A DNA stretch of 61,872 nucleotides from an uncultured Porphyromonadaceae bacterium (GTDB lineage Bacteria > Bacteroidota > Bacteroidia > Bacteroidales > Muribaculaceae), in contig CAMTMX010000009.1 of the NCBI GenBank assembly GCA_947073495.1, positions 1-61,872 on the forward strand. The letters run 5' to 3'. Position 1 is the first letter of the stretch. Each line of letters begins with the position of its first letter. The notes below the pieces were generated by a model. That model made no database searches. It worked only from the letters and a program-made list of their open reading frames with translations, and was not told the DNA's origin. A program made the translations under genes and the position numbers. Shown here in pieces: positions 43,401 through 52,453 of the stretch.

Positions 43401-44174
43401 TCATTTGATGTTGTTGCGAAGTTTTGTAAGGAATTTTCTCATCGCTTCGCTGTCGTGTTTTTCCACGATGGTCTGGAGTTCAGCGAGCTGTGTGCGGATC
43501 TTTTCAAGCTGAAGGGGGGTATAGGGGTTGAACATGATTTCGCTGAGCAGATGGTCATCTTCACTTAATACACCTCGTGCTATGTCGAAATGTCGTTTGA
43601 AAGTGGTTCCGGGAGCATCCTGATGCTTCATGATTCCTGCAAAGACGAATGTCGAGGCAAAAGGTATGCCGAGAGAATATGCCATTGTCTCGTCATGTTC
43701 TTCAAATGTATATTCCACTACATTGAGTTTAAGCTCGTTGTAGATATCTTTAAAAAACACTCTTCCCAAATGATCACCTTCTTTTATTATCACTGCGTTT
43801 TCGTTACGGAGATTTGAGAGGGATGCAAATGTCGGTCCGAACATGGGATGTGTGCTTACGAAAGGATGTCCCGTCTTTTCATAAAATTCGGGAAGACCTG
43901 TCTTAACGGATGCGATATCGCTCAGGATAGCATTCTGCCGGATATAGGGCAGCACTGCTTCAAACGCCTGGATAGTATATTTCACGGTCGCGGCGTTTAG
44001 CACCATGTCGGGGTCAAAATCCTTCACTTGCTCGGGAGAAGAGAAGCGCTCGACATTGAAAGTGAACCGCAGACGCTGTGGGTCTGTATCAAAAATAGCC
44101 ACATCGTGGCGGAAAGAGAGGAGATCGCAAAAGAAGGAACCCATTTTGCCGGCTCCTAATATCAGTATTTTCAT
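43401..44174 (-). CDS. tyrA: Prephenate dehydrogenase
   Basis: 257 residues, the short single-domain TyrA of Bacteroidales. NAD-binding loop GAGKMGSFFCDLLSF at residues 7-21 and Asp in FDTD; catalytic segment SDIASVKTGLPEFYEKTGHP followed by VSTHPMFGPTFASL (His of the active site). The all-helical C-terminal half includes MAYSLGIPFASTFVFAGIM. It oxidises prephenate to 4-hydroxyphenylpyruvate in tyrosine synthesis. No chorismate mutase or ACT domain is fused, and no aromatic pathway genes flank it. Confidence 0.9.
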   Translation of the reverse strand: MKILILGAGKMGSFFCDLLSFRHDVAIFDTDPQRLRFTFNVERFSSPEQVKDFDPDMVLNAATVKYTIQAFEAVLPYIRQNAILSDIASVKTGLPEFYEKTGHPFVSTHPMFGPTFASLSNLRNENAVIIKEGDHLGRVFFKDIYNELKLNVVEYTFEEHDETMAYSLGIPFASTFVFAGIMKHQDAPGTTFKRHFDIARGVLSEDDHLLSEIMFNPYTPLQLEKIRTQLAELQTIVEKHDSEAMRKFLTKLRNNIK

Positions 44175-44247
44175 TATTTATTTCTTACTTACGAAACACA
44201 ATTACTTTGCAAAATTAGCATATTTCTTTAAAACCATTCAATGCTTA

Positions 44248-44289
44248 GAGCCGGTTCCTAAAAATTTTGTGGAAGTAGGGGTCGCAACG
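44248..44289 (+). repeat. Half copy of the REP-like palindrome
   Basis: GAGCCGGTTCCTAAAAATTT followed by GTGG and GTAGGGGTCGC follows the left arm and core of the complete copies with several changes; the right arm is missing. A further left-arm scrap, GCGAGTTCCTTAAAAA, lies at 44821-44836. Confidence 0.6.
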
Positions 44290-44412
44290 TAGGTGTGGAT
44301 TTAGTTACTTGCTGAAAGGAGAATGCTAGAGGTATATGGCTGAAAACAAATGAACTCGGCTTCATTTGTAGAGACTTATGCATTCTGCAAAAGAATTGGC
44401 TTCAACTGATAA

Positions 44413-44468
44413 GAGCGCGTCCTTAAAATTTCGGGGGCATAGAGGTGTCGATTTCTTAAGGAACGCTC
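44413..44468. repeat. Dispersed REP-like palindrome, copy 2 (complete)
   Basis: GAGCGCGTCCTTAAAA (44413-44428) and CTTAAGGAACGCTC (44455-44468) surround TTTCGGGGGCATAGAGG-like core. It matches the copy at 35101-35159 and abuts the broken SusD gene. Confidence 0.8.
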
Positions 44469-44476
44469 TAATTTGT

Positions 44477-44728
44477 CTAAAAGGAAACAGTCGTACATTA
44501 GAGCTATGGGGTGAAGGATATAACTGGTTTGATCTCAAGCGTTGGCATGATCCTATAAAGCGTGTGGCTTGGGAAGCCGGTAATCCAGAATCCGGAAACC
44601 GCGGAGAGGGATTTGCCCAGACTTTCAGCCCTGATGACTTCTATGGTTGGGTAATATGAGTGCCTAAGACAGAGTTTGACTCCAACAAACTCGCAAACCG
44701 CAACGATCTTCCCGGCGGAAACAAGTAA
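44477..44728 (+). pseudogene. C-terminal remnant of a SusD/RagB-family protein
   Basis: The frame encodes RTLELWGEGYNWFDLKRWHD, the conserved near-C-terminal motif of SusD proteins (R-E-W-G-E-G-x-W-F-D-L-K-R), and continues to FSPDDFYGWVI with an in-frame TGA at 44657-44659. Beyond it the same frame reads VPKTEFDSNKLANRNDLPGG and NK-stop, the usual SusD ending (W-x-I-P-x-x-E-x-x-x-N). About 450 N-terminal residues and the SusC partner are absent. The left edge coincides with a REP-like palindrome. Confidence 0.8.
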
Positions 44729-44766
44729 GCATATATTCATTTTATTTGCAAATCTATTTGAGTTGC

Positions 44767-44800
44767 AAAGGAGACTGCTCTTGGAAGTCTCCTTTTTTGT
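44767..44800 (+). terminator. Terminator of the former SusD gene
   Basis: AAAGGAGACT pairs with AGTCTCCTTT, followed by a T-run. It survives although its gene is broken. Confidence 0.8.
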
Positions 44801-44872
44801 ATATAGCTCATATCCTTAGGGCGAGTTCCTTAAAAATATTATCATTGCTGGTATATTCTCGGATTTTATCTC

Positions 44873-44880
44873 TATCTTTG
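44873..44880 (+). promoter_or_regulatory. -7 box (TATCTTTG) of ogt
   Basis: TATCTTTG fits TAnnTTTG and lies 14 bp before the ATG at 44895. The TTG at 44889 would be leaderless. Confidence 0.5.
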
Positions 44881-44894
44881 AAAAACTTTTGATT

Positions 44895-45371
44895 ATGGTG
44901 ACTAAAATTTTAGATTTTTGTGGGAATAAGGTTACTATTTCTGTTGACCATGGGAAACTTTGCCGATGTCATTGGATTGGAGAAGCGGAAGAGGAATCTG
45001 CCGTAGTCCTTTTTGATGCGCCTGTTGAAGATTTGGCATTGATGGCGGACGTTGAAAAACAACTCAAAGAATACTTTGAAGGTGATAGAAAAGAATTTAA
45101 ACTTCCACTTGAATTAAAAGGTACGCCATTTCAAAAAAAAGTGTGGGAGGAGCTGAAAAAAGTGCCGTACGGAGTCACTATATCATACGGAGAACTCTCT
45201 CGCCGAATAGGAAACCCGAAAGCAGTGAGGGCTGTGGCGCAGGCATGCGGTGCGAATCCGGTTGCTATAATTGTGCCATGCCATAGAATAATAGCCACCG
45301 GGGGTAAGACCGGTGGCTATACAGGGGGCGTTGAACATAAAATTCGTCTTCTCGAGATCGAAACATTTTAA
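44895..45371 (+). CDS. ogt: Methylated-DNA-[protein]-cysteine S-methyltransferase
   Basis: 158 residues. The catalytic segment AIIVPCHRIIATGGKTGGYT presents the active-site Cys in PCHRI near residue 126, preceded by GTPFQKKVWEELKKVPYGVT and SYGELSRRIGNPKAVRAVAQ (helix-turn-helix that enters the DNA minor groove). Length and the absence of an Ada-type N-terminus fit Ogt. It removes alkyl groups from O6-guanine in a single-turnover suicide reaction. It has its own promoter and converges with the CobW-type gene. Confidence 0.93.
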   Translation: MVTKILDFCGNKVTISVDHGKLCRCHWIGEAEEESAVVLFDAPVEDLALMADVEKQLKEYFEGDRKEFKLPLELKGTPFQKKVWEELKKVPYGVTISYGELSRRIGNPKAVRAVAQACGANPVAIIVPCHRIIATGGKTGGYTGGVEHKIRLLEIETF

Positions 45372-45392
45372 ATTTGCTTCGTATTGTAGAGA

Positions 45393-46679
45393 TTATAGAT
45401 CTGTGAGACATTCGTCGAGGGCTTCTGTTATTGCAGAGCGGTCGAGTTTCTGTCCGATGAATACAATCTTTTCCATCCGGTCGCCATACTCAGGATCCCA
45501 GTCGCGCATGAGTCCGGGTTCAGTGGCGAGCATTCTTTGCAACTCGTCTTCGGGCGCTGTGGCATACCATTGTCCGGCTTCAGTGAGCTTTTTCTGTACA
45601 CCAGCCTGCTCAAACAGGTAAGACATGTCGGTGTTGTCGTTGAAATAGCAGATACCTTTGGCTCGGATTATATTCTTTGGCCAGTTTTTTGCGACAAACC
45701 AGTCAAATTTGTTGATGTCAAACGGTTTGCGACGATAATATACAAATGTGCCGATGCCATATTCCTCTGCTTCCCCCTCACCGTCGTGATGATGGTGGTG
45801 ATGACAGTGGCACACTCCATGCTCATGATCGCAATGAGAATGGTCTTCTTCCTCCTCATGGTCATGATGGTGTTCATGGTTATGTTCATGGTCATGGTCA
45901 TGATGGTGTTCATGGTCATGGTGATCTTCTTCCTTTTCAATCTCTTCAAGAGGTTTCTCTATTTCCTGAATCCATGTGGCGGCAGTCACGGTTTTTTCAA
46001 AATTGAAAAGACCTGTGTTAAGCAGTTTGTCAAGATCGAAATCACAATAGTCAGCCTCTATTATTTCAGCTTTAGGCTGGAGTGCGCGTATCACCTCCTT
46101 TATGTGGCGCGCCTCTTGCTCGGTCACTTCCGAAATCTTGTTGAGAACGATGATATTGCAGAACTCAATTTGCTGTATCACCAGATTTTCTATATCCTCT
46201 TCACCTATTTTTGTGGAAGTCAAACGGTCGCCGGATGCAAATTCACTTTTAAGACGCAGCGCATCCACGACTGTGACTATGCAGTCGAGTACGGGGACAC
46301 CATTACGGCAAAGTTGCGGAGCCATTCCCGGCATGGAGCATATTGTCTGCGCTATCGGTTCCGGCTCGCAAATGCCGCTTGCCTCGATAACGATATAATC
46401 GAAGCCTCCGCTCATAAGGTCGGATAGCTGTTGCATGAGATCCATTTTCAGGGTGCAGCATATGCAGCCGTTTTGAAGCGCCACAAGGCTGTCGTCGTCA
46501 TTCCCTACAATCCCGCCTTTCGCTATTAGTTGGGCATCGATATTCACTTCCCCTATATCATTGACTATGACAGCGAATTTTATGCCATTTTTGTTAGAGA
46601 GGATTCTATTGAGAAGAGTGGTCTTGCCACTTCCGAGATACCCGGTCAGCAGCAATACAGGAGTAGTTTTGGTTGACAT
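45393..46679 (-). CDS. CobW/COG0523 family G3E GTPase with His-rich metal-binding segment
   Basis: 428 residues. Walker A GYLGSGKTTLLNRIL near residue 13-27, the metal-binding GCICCTL motif (CxCC) near 92-98, Walker B-like IVIEASGICEP, and VLNKISEV for guanine specificity. A His/Asp/Glu-rich run (about 252-310, many HDHEH words) sits between the GTPase and the C-terminal CobW_C domain (GTFVYYRRKPFDINKFDWFV, KIVFIGQKLDR). Such proteins are metallochaperones for zinc, cobalt or nickel. The Zur-type regulation often seen for zinc members is not evident here. The final gene of a minus-strand run, but separated by 198 bp from the porin. Confidence 0.92.
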   Translation of the reverse strand: MSTKTTPVLLLTGYLGSGKTTLLNRILSNKNGIKFAVIVNDIGEVNIDAQLIAKGGIVGNDDDSLVALQNGCICCTLKMDLMQQLSDLMSGGFDYIVIEASGICEPEPIAQTICSMPGMAPQLCRNGVPVLDCIVTVVDALRLKSEFASGDRLTSTKIGEEDIENLVIQQIEFCNIIVLNKISEVTEQEARHIKEVIRALQPKAEIIEADYCDFDLDKLLNTGLFNFEKTVTAATWIQEIEKPLEEIEKEEDHHDHEHHHDHDHEHNHEHHHDHEEEEDHSHCDHEHGVCHCHHHHHHDGEGEAEEYGIGTFVYYRRKPFDINKFDWFVAKNWPKNIIRAKGICYFNDNTDMSYLFEQAGVQKKLTEAGQWYATAPEDELQRMLATEPGLMRDWDPEYGDRMEKIVFIGQKLDRSAITEALDECLTDL

Positions 46680-46844
46680 TTATAAATCTGTTTTATTGAA
46701 GCCGTACAAATATCAGTGGCTTCATAATGGTCTTGTTTTCTTGAATAACGTTTTTTCAGAAAGAATTGATAAAAACGATCTTAAATTTTTTGAATAGTTT
46801 CCCTACATAAACAGGAGAGGGGCGCTCTTTCCGAGACGCCCCCG

Positions 46845-46863
46845 ATTATGCATTATGCATAAT
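46845..46863. repeat. ATTATGCAT palindrome, plus a further copy
   Basis: ATTATGCAT-T-ATGCATAAT has perfect 9-bp arms and is followed at 46866 by another ATTATGCAT. It lies just below the porin stop codon and next to a GC-rich hairpin (46819-46842), probably the 3' end of the operon. Confidence 0.55.
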
Positions 46864-46877
46864 GAATTATGCATTCA

Positions 46878-48179
46878 TTAAAAGCTGACCTGAAGCATCG
46901 CCTGCAGACGGTTGTCGTGTGCCTGCGAGCGGTCGAAGTCCACGCGTCTGCCATAGATGTATTCAAGACCGACCTGTACGATAGGGTTTACCTGCCAGAA
47001 TACATTCCCGAGCACATACTGTGCGTACTTGTATCCGGTTTTCCAGGGTACGGAAGAATCGGTATACGAATCGGCATAAGTGCGGACATGGCTGTATATG
47101 GCGGTGCAAAACACGGTAGGAGAGAAGTTGTATTGCAGCGCTCCGAATGCACCCCACGCTTTTACGGCATTGAGGCGCGAAGCATTGTCCGGATCAGGCA
47201 TAAGATCCATGCCGGTTCCTCCGAGGTCCTGGATATAGCTTGCTATCCCTTTCCCGTATACAGCCTGATAATAAGCAGTGAGTCCGCCTGCCACGGGAGT
47301 CATGCCGCTTGCCTTTATGCCCCAGCCGACACGGTCGATGTTCTTTTGTGCGGTTTCATTCCTGTAATAAAGGTTGCGCACAATGCCGGATAGCCTCAGC
47401 CAACCTTTCCCGTCGGCCCATGAACGCTGGATATAGAACGGTATATCCGGCACCCTTTGTGTCACGGTAGAAGTGTGGGTGGCATTGGTAAAGGAGTTTG
47501 CCGGCATATCTATGCCGATACCGGCTTTCCATTCCTTTTTCGTTCCGAAGGGGTGTTCATAATATATGTTGCCGTGTATCTGGCAAGAGAACGCGTTAGG
47601 TCCTTCGTAATCTATAGTCGCAGGCGAAGCCGACGCATCAGTGAATAGTGAGTAGTTGTATCCGGCTGTGAATCCACGGTATTTAAGGTAAGCCAACTGC
47701 AGGCTCGGGGCATATCCTGAGCCTAAGAAATTAATCGACACGTAGGCACCCAACTGGTTTTTTGTACCCGGAAGCGCCACTACGTTCAGATAGATATTGC
47801 TTTGCTGGGCACTGAACCTGAACTGACCGCCGTTGCCGGGAGGGGTGTTCATTGGGATGGCGGAAGTTACAAAAAGATTATCATTTGTCAACGGGCTGCC
47901 GAAATCATACAGAGCAACTGCCTTGATGTTGGCACCGATGCCCATGTAATATTTACCTTCTTTACCGTGGACTGCAAACCGAGGCACGTCCGGAGTGCCT
48001 TTGATTTTCGGCGCGTTTTCATGTAGGGTTATGTAGGTGTCGGTAGAATCTTTATATTCCACGATTCTGACCGAGATATCTTCATCATTGGCAGATCCTG
48101 CAGACTGTGCCGATGTCTGCAACGGAAAGATGGTTCCCGAGATGAGCAATGAGGCGCCTAAGATGTAAGTGTTTTTCAT
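46878..48179 (-). CDS. DcaP-like outer-membrane porin
   Basis: 433 residues with signal peptide (LQTSAQSAG). Mature chain begins with a helical/linker segment (VRIVEYKDSTDTYITLHENA) and then a 16-strand-type porin barrel: YYMGIGANIKAVALYDFGSP, RFSAQQSNIYLNVVALPGT, GAYVSINFLGSGYAPSLQLA, ending QVGLEYIYGRRVDFDRSQAH and LQAMLQVSF with terminal Phe. DcaP porins pass small anionic metabolites. The MFS gene ends 9 bp upstream, so porin and carrier are cotranscribed, suggesting one solute route through both membranes. Confidence 0.82.
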   Translation of the reverse strand: MKNTYILGASLLISGTIFPLQTSAQSAGSANDEDISVRIVEYKDSTDTYITLHENAPKIKGTPDVPRFAVHGKEGKYYMGIGANIKAVALYDFGSPLTNDNLFVTSAIPMNTPPGNGGQFRFSAQQSNIYLNVVALPGTKNQLGAYVSINFLGSGYAPSLQLAYLKYRGFTAGYNYSLFTDASASPATIDYEGPNAFSCQIHGNIYYEHPFGTKKEWKAGIGIDMPANSFTNATHTSTVTQRVPDIPFYIQRSWADGKGWLRLSGIVRNLYYRNETAQKNIDRVGWGIKASGMTPVAGGLTAYYQAVYGKGIASYIQDLGGTGMDLMPDPDNASRLNAVKAWGAFGALQYNFSPTVFCTAIYSHVRTYADSYTDSSVPWKTGYKYAQYVLGNVFWQVNPIVQVGLEYIYGRRVDFDRSQAHDNRLQAMLQVSF

Positions 48180-48188
48180 ATGAATAAG

Positions 48189-49481
48189 TTATTTGTTTGA
48201 AGTTTCGTTTTTTACAGAGAATGCAAAGCTGTCGCGTTTTGCCCATGTCAATACTGTAAAAGCCACAAGCAGAACAAAACATACGATAAAAGCGAATCCG
48301 GTGACTTTACCGGCATTGAAAATCATCCTGAAAAAGTCAATGATGAATGGAGCAAGCACAATGGCGAGGTAGTTTGCCGACAGCACAAACGCCAGCGACA
48401 GGGTGGCTTTGTTTTCGGAAGCTACAGCGAGGCTTGCCTTGTCGTATAGTATAGGCTGGCATATTCCATATCCGAGTCCTGCAAGTGCTGCCCCGATGCA
48501 TAGTGTCCAGTCATTGGGTATGAACGCAAACAATCCGAGACCGACAGTCATACATATGACGGAATACAGGAAACAGTTCTTTTTAAGATATTTCACGAAC
48601 CAAGTCAGCGTATACCCCGGGAGGAATATGAAGAGGAAATATATCGCCGTGATTGTTCCGGTGAGCGAATCGCTCCACCCTTCCTTTTCAATTAGATAAG
48701 GGCAATAATAAGATATGCTTATTGTTGCGAAAGTGATGAAGAAATACACGCCGATCAGAGCAGCTATCCTGCCGATATAGAATCCGTCTTTAATTTTGGG
48801 GTGTTCTGGGATTGAGTCAGCGTGCGCCTCAGGCGTAGCCACGTCGGGAGCGGTGCATTGCCCGGATTCACCGCATCCGTCGTCAGGGGCTGCGGTCTGG
48901 TAAAGGTCTTGTTTCGGGAGGTCTTTCAGCCAGAAAGAGAGAGCAAGAGGTATCAACCCTACAAGATATACGGCAAACGGTAGATGCCAGTTTCCGTGGC
49001 AGAGCCAGCCAACTGCAAAAGTGGCGACCATCACAGTGGTGTTGGATATTCCCGACTGTATTCCCATTTCCTTAAGCCGGTATGATCCGCAGAAAGTATC
49101 GGCAATAAGTCCGGTTGAAAAAGGGATGAGAAGCCCGGCTCCACATCCGATGAGGCAACTTATAATGATGAGCTGCCCCATGCTTTTTGCAAACAGATAT
49201 GCAATTGCGCTGATGCAGAATAGAATCAACGCCGCCACAACGATTCTTGTCTTGTGGCGAGCAAGCGAGAGTTTGCCGGAAAGAAGCACGAATGGGATGA
49301 TCAGCAGATTTGGAAGCACTGTCAGGAGTTGGTCTTCGATCTGTGTCGTGCCTGGAAAAACTTTGTGGAGAGTCCCTAACATGGGGGTTATCGCAAGTCC
49401 CGGAAGGTTTACGACAAGCGAGATCGACATGATGGCGCAAAAGGTCATCACCGTAATAGGGGTTTTGCCTGTCTTTATCAT
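48189..49481 (-). CDS. MFS transporter
   Basis: 430 residues from MIKTGKTPITVMTFCAIMSI; the open frame begins 30 codons earlier but the extra residues overlap the terminator hairpin before the gene. Twelve transmembrane helices, with the loop-2/3 motif as LSGKLSLARHKTRIVV near 72-88 (the RxxxR relic of the MFS signature) and a large charged central loop (about 215-250, DDGCGESGQCTAPDVATPEA). Substrate unknown; no resistance-specific motif. Position between gadC and the porin suggests organic acids or amino acids (inference). Confidence 0.88.
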   Translation of the reverse strand: MIKTGKTPITVMTFCAIMSISLVVNLPGLAITPMLGTLHKVFPGTTQIEDQLLTVLPNLLIIPFVLLSGKLSLARHKTRIVVAALILFCISAIAYLFAKSMGQLIIISCLIGCGAGLLIPFSTGLIADTFCGSYRLKEMGIQSGISNTTVMVATFAVGWLCHGNWHLPFAVYLVGLIPLALSFWLKDLPKQDLYQTAAPDDGCGESGQCTAPDVATPEAHADSIPEHPKIKDGFYIGRIAALIGVYFFITFATISISYYCPYLIEKEGWSDSLTGTITAIYFLFIFLPGYTLTWFVKYLKKNCFLYSVICMTVGLGLFAFIPNDWTLCIGAALAGLGYGICQPILYDKASLAVASENKATLSLAFVLSANYLAIVLAPFIIDFFRMIFNAGKVTGFAFIVCFVLLVAFTVLTWAKRDSFAFSVKNETSNK

Positions 49482-49533
49482 AAGATTAAGTTTTGTGGAA
49501 GCCGGAACCGACTTTATTGGGAAAATGGAATGA

Positions 49534-49568
49534 ATAAGGAAGCCCGGAATCCTTCCGGGCTTCCTTAT
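49534..49568 (-). terminator. 16-bp-stem hairpin between gadC and the MFS gene
   Basis: ATAAGGAAGCCCGGAA and its exact inverse surround a 3-nt loop, starting 13 bp beyond the gadC stop. It should reduce read-through into the MFS-porin pair. Confidence 0.75.
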
Positions 49569-49580
49569 CATAAGAAATAA

Positions 49581-51218
49581 TTAATGTCCGGGATTGCCGG
49601 TGTTGTCACCTTGGGGTTTAGACGCCGGTTTGTTGATTGAAGTGGCGTGAGAAAGCAGCGCATTTGCGTGCAGAGGAGCTTCTGCAGCGTTTTCTGCAGC
49701 AAATTCCTCGGCAGCTTTCTGGCGGATAGCGGCAGCTCCTGGTGAATTATCCCAATGGAACGGAACAAAATCCGTACCCATAGAGTTCCAGGAATCTTTC
49801 TTGAATCTTAAGATAATAAATGGAAGCACTACAAAGACGACAGTTCCAAGGATCAGGACTGTAAACCATATTGCGTTCGATCCCATCTCAATCTGGCTGG
49901 GAGGGAAGAAGCTGAAAATAAATGCGGTCAGGGATCCGATGAACCCTACACCGGCAATCAGCCACATAACACCGTTGCCTGTCTTGCCGAGACGGTAAGG
50001 ACGAGGTGCGTCTTTCATATTGTAGCGCAGACGGATTGCGGCAGCAAACATAAGAAGGTAAGCTATAAGGTAGAGGATGCAGGTGAGCTGAGACAATATC
50101 TGATAGAAACTCTCTACAGACGGCATCACTACCATAAGGAATGCAAGCACTGTCACCACACCCCCTTGCACGTAAAGAATGTTCTTCTGAACACCGCTCT
50201 TGTTGGTCTTCTGGAAGAATTTGGGGAGATAACCTGCCTGACCCACGGCAAACACACCTTTTGACGGACCGGCAACCCAGGTAAGCACGCCTGCCAGAAC
50301 ACCAAACGCGAGGGCAATTGCAATGATTGGCGACAGCCATTTGATATGAAGCGCGCTGAAGTAGTTGTCAAAGCCTACGAGAAGACTCTGCACAAGATTT
50401 ATATCCTTCGCCGGTATAATCACTCCGAGAGCGTATGTGCCCAATATGAATATCGCCACAGTGGCTATCGCTCCGATGATCACAGCCTTCGGATAGTTGA
50501 CTGTCGGGTTTTTAATTTCCCTAACGTGCACGCCGCTCATTTCCATACCTGCATAGAAAAGGAATATTGACACGGCAAGAACGATATTGTTGAAATTGGA
50601 GAAATCAGGTATGAAGCTGCCATGCCAGTCCATCTGCGACTTGCCACCGGTGGCAAGATAGACAACGGCGCAGACAACTATAATCCCCACAGGGATGATG
50701 GTGCCTACAAGACCGCCGATTTTCGATACCTTTCCAACCCAGCCCATACCTTTCATCGAAATGAATGTGGCGAGCCAATAGATGGCAAGGACCACAACAA
50801 TGGTGTATAGTTTATTGGCGGCGAGATGTGTGTCGTAAATATGGTCCATGCCTATGAATGCGAGAGACACCGCACCGAAGGTAAGCACGGTAGGGTACCA
50901 TATAGTACTCTCTATCCATTGCAGCCATATGCCGAGAAATCCGGGTTTGTCGCCGAATGCCTCACCTATCCAGCGGAACATTCCTCCTTGCTGGTAGGGG
51001 AACATTGCGGCAAGCTCGGCTGCCACGAGCGACACCGGCACAAGAAATACCAATGCCGCGAGTATGTAATAAAATGCGGAGCTTACGCCATATTCTGCCT
51101 CTGCGGGGAGTCCGCGGAGCGAAACTACCGCGACGATATTCATTATAATAAGGGTGAAAACCCCCATTTTGGCGGCTTGCTTCACCGTCGCTTTTGTTTG
51201 TACGGAAGAATTTGCCAT
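49581..51218 (-). CDS. gadC: Glutamate:gamma-aminobutyrate antiporter (GadC-like)
   Basis: 545 residues with twelve transmembrane segments of the APC fold (SLRGLPAEAEYGVSSAFYYI, YQQGGMFRWIGEAFGDKPGF, FYAGMEMSGVHVREIKNPTV, GPSKGVFAVGQAGYLPKFFQ). A long hydrophilic C-terminus (about 475-545), which in GadC works as a pH-dependent plug, is present though its Ala-rich sequence is its own. It exchanges extracellular glutamate for cytoplasmic GABA, exporting the product of GadB. It follows glsA and gadB on the same strand, so the three form an acid-resistance unit. Confidence 0.92.
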   Translation of the reverse strand: MANSSVQTKATVKQAAKMGVFTLIIMNIVAVVSLRGLPAEAEYGVSSAFYYILAALVFLVPVSLVAAELAAMFPYQQGGMFRWIGEAFGDKPGFLGIWLQWIESTIWYPTVLTFGAVSLAFIGMDHIYDTHLAANKLYTIVVVLAIYWLATFISMKGMGWVGKVSKIGGLVGTIIPVGIIVVCAVVYLATGGKSQMDWHGSFIPDFSNFNNIVLAVSIFLFYAGMEMSGVHVREIKNPTVNYPKAVIIGAIATVAIFILGTYALGVIIPAKDINLVQSLLVGFDNYFSALHIKWLSPIIAIALAFGVLAGVLTWVAGPSKGVFAVGQAGYLPKFFQKTNKSGVQKNILYVQGGVVTVLAFLMVVMPSVESFYQILSQLTCILYLIAYLLMFAAAIRLRYNMKDAPRPYRLGKTGNGVMWLIAGVGFIGSLTAFIFSFFPPSQIEMGSNAIWFTVLILGTVVFVVLPFIILRFKKDSWNSMGTDFVPFHWDNSPGAAAIRQKAAEEFAAENAAEAPLHANALLSHATSINKPASKPQGDNTGNPGH

Positions 51219-51293
51219 AATAGTAAATGTTTGATTAAGGTTGAATATGATTTGAGAGAAACCTCCCCGGGAGGAGGGTAAGACGGAATAATG

Positions 51294-52262
51294 TCATTCC
51301 GCCACAATGGATACTTTATCGCCGGAGAATATCCCAAGCTCAAGTTTCTGCATAAATTTCTTGATGGCGGTCTGTGCCTTCACGGAGTTGCCCGCATCGT
51401 CGAGCGGAGGTGCGAATGCGGCTATGCCGAATAGCCCGGGCATCACTCCCATCACTCCGCCACCGACACCTGTTTTTGCCGGAATGCCGGAAGTATATAG
51501 CCAGTCTCCGGTGTGCTGGTAGAAACCGACCGATGCGATCAGGGTGACAGTCTTTGATGCAATCTCTTTGTCACATACCTGTTTGCCGGAAACAGGATTT
51601 ACTCCGCCGTTGGCGAGCGTCGCTCCCATAATGGCAAGTTGCGAAGATGTGATCCCGAGAGAGCATTGGCGGGTGTATAGATCAAGGCTCATATCCACTT
51701 CATCGTATATCCTGCCGTAGTTTTTCAAGAGCCATGAAATGGCACGGTTGTTGAAATTTGTTGCGGTCTCGCTCTCATAGAGTTCGTCAAGTAGCACAGG
51801 AGCCGACCCGCAAAGGTTTGCGATGTTGTCAGTTATCGCTTTCCATTTTTCTGCGGGGTCTCCTTGTGGGGCAATCATCGAACATGCCGTGATCGCTCCG
51901 GCATTTACGAGCGGTGTAGAGGGATGGTCGTTTTCAAGGAGTATGGCGAATATAGAATTGAAAGGCAATCCTGTGGCATCCGCCCCGATCTGACGCAACA
52001 CTCCGGCAGGGGTGTGCTGTATCATTGCAAGGACAGCAGTCGGTACCTTTGAAACAGACTCTATGCCGAATTTGTATTGAGTGTCTCCGAAATTGAAAGA
52101 GGTCCCGTCGACAAGAGTGACGCTTAATCCAAAAAGGTCAGGATTAATGTTAGCGAGATACGGGATATAGTGTGCGTTGACGCCACCCTTTACATCCTTT
52201 GACTCCTCATACGCCTCTTGAGCCGCTTTTTCAATCTGGGATAAAGTTATTTTTCTTTCCAT
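51294..52262 (-). CDS. glsA: Glutaminase A
   Basis: 322 residues, a beta-lactamase-like fold. The catalytic S-x-x-K is in KFGIESVSKVPTAVL near residue 68 (Ser, Lys); Tyr and Asn of the active site are in YIPYLANINP and VNAGAITAC; and GGGVMGVMPGLFGIAAF is the conserved C-terminal loop. It releases ammonia from glutamine, consuming protons as ammonium and feeding glutamate to GadB. The gap to gadC is 75 bp, and to gadB 191 bp with a hairpin. Confidence 0.95.
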   Translation of the reverse strand: MERKITLSQIEKAAQEAYEESKDVKGGVNAHYIPYLANINPDLFGLSVTLVDGTSFNFGDTQYKFGIESVSKVPTAVLAMIQHTPAGVLRQIGADATGLPFNSIFAILLENDHPSTPLVNAGAITACSMIAPQGDPAEKWKAITDNIANLCGSAPVLLDELYESETATNFNNRAISWLLKNYGRIYDEVDMSLDLYTRQCSLGITSSQLAIMGATLANGGVNPVSGKQVCDKEIASKTVTLIASVGFYQHTGDWLYTSGIPAKTGVGGGVMGVMPGLFGIAAFAPPLDDAGNSVKAQTAIKKFMQKLELGIFSGDKVSIVAE

Positions 52263-52347
52263 AATTAATTAAGAATATAAAAACGGAATCAGATATCTTT
52301 CCGGATATGCGGGTGAAAATAATTCCGGGTGGGATAAAATTGAGGAA

Positions 52348-52389
52348 GGCGGCAGATGGGGGTATGTAACCGACATTCCATCTGCCGCC
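52348..52389 (-). promoter_or_regulatory. 12-bp stem-loop in the gadB-glsA gap
   Basis: GGCGGCAGATGG (52348-52359) pairs with CCATCTGCCGCC (52378-52389) on a loop of 18 nt. On the minus strand no U-tract follows directly, so it may be a partial terminator or a 3' stabiliser that sets gadB above glsA and gadC levels. Confidence 0.6.
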
Positions 52390-52453
52390 ATCCGTAAAGA
52401 TTTTGATAATTCAATTGTAATCGCCACGGTTAATACCGGGGCTCAATGCCGGC

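Larger units (their letters stand above)
44175..44476. other. Gene-free stretch with repeat fragments upstream of the SusD remnant
   Basis: Between tyrA and the SusD remnant there is no supported gene. It contains a half copy of the GAGCGCGTTCC palindrome family (44248-44289), a perfect 8-bp-arm hairpin CAAATGAA-CTCGGC-TTCATTTG (44347-44368) and a complete copy at 44413-44468. Confidence 0.6.

Noticed and set aside
44378..44476. N-terminal part of the 93-codon ORF before the SusD remnant
   Set aside because: These codons run through the REP-like palindrome and have no SusD similarity; only the later part is a gene remnant.
45537..46427. 296-codon plus-strand ORF with a Met/Val-rich hydrophobic run
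   Set aside because: Antisense to the His/Asp/Glu-rich segment of the CobW-type gene; the CAT/GTG-rich DNA there creates a false membrane-like protein.
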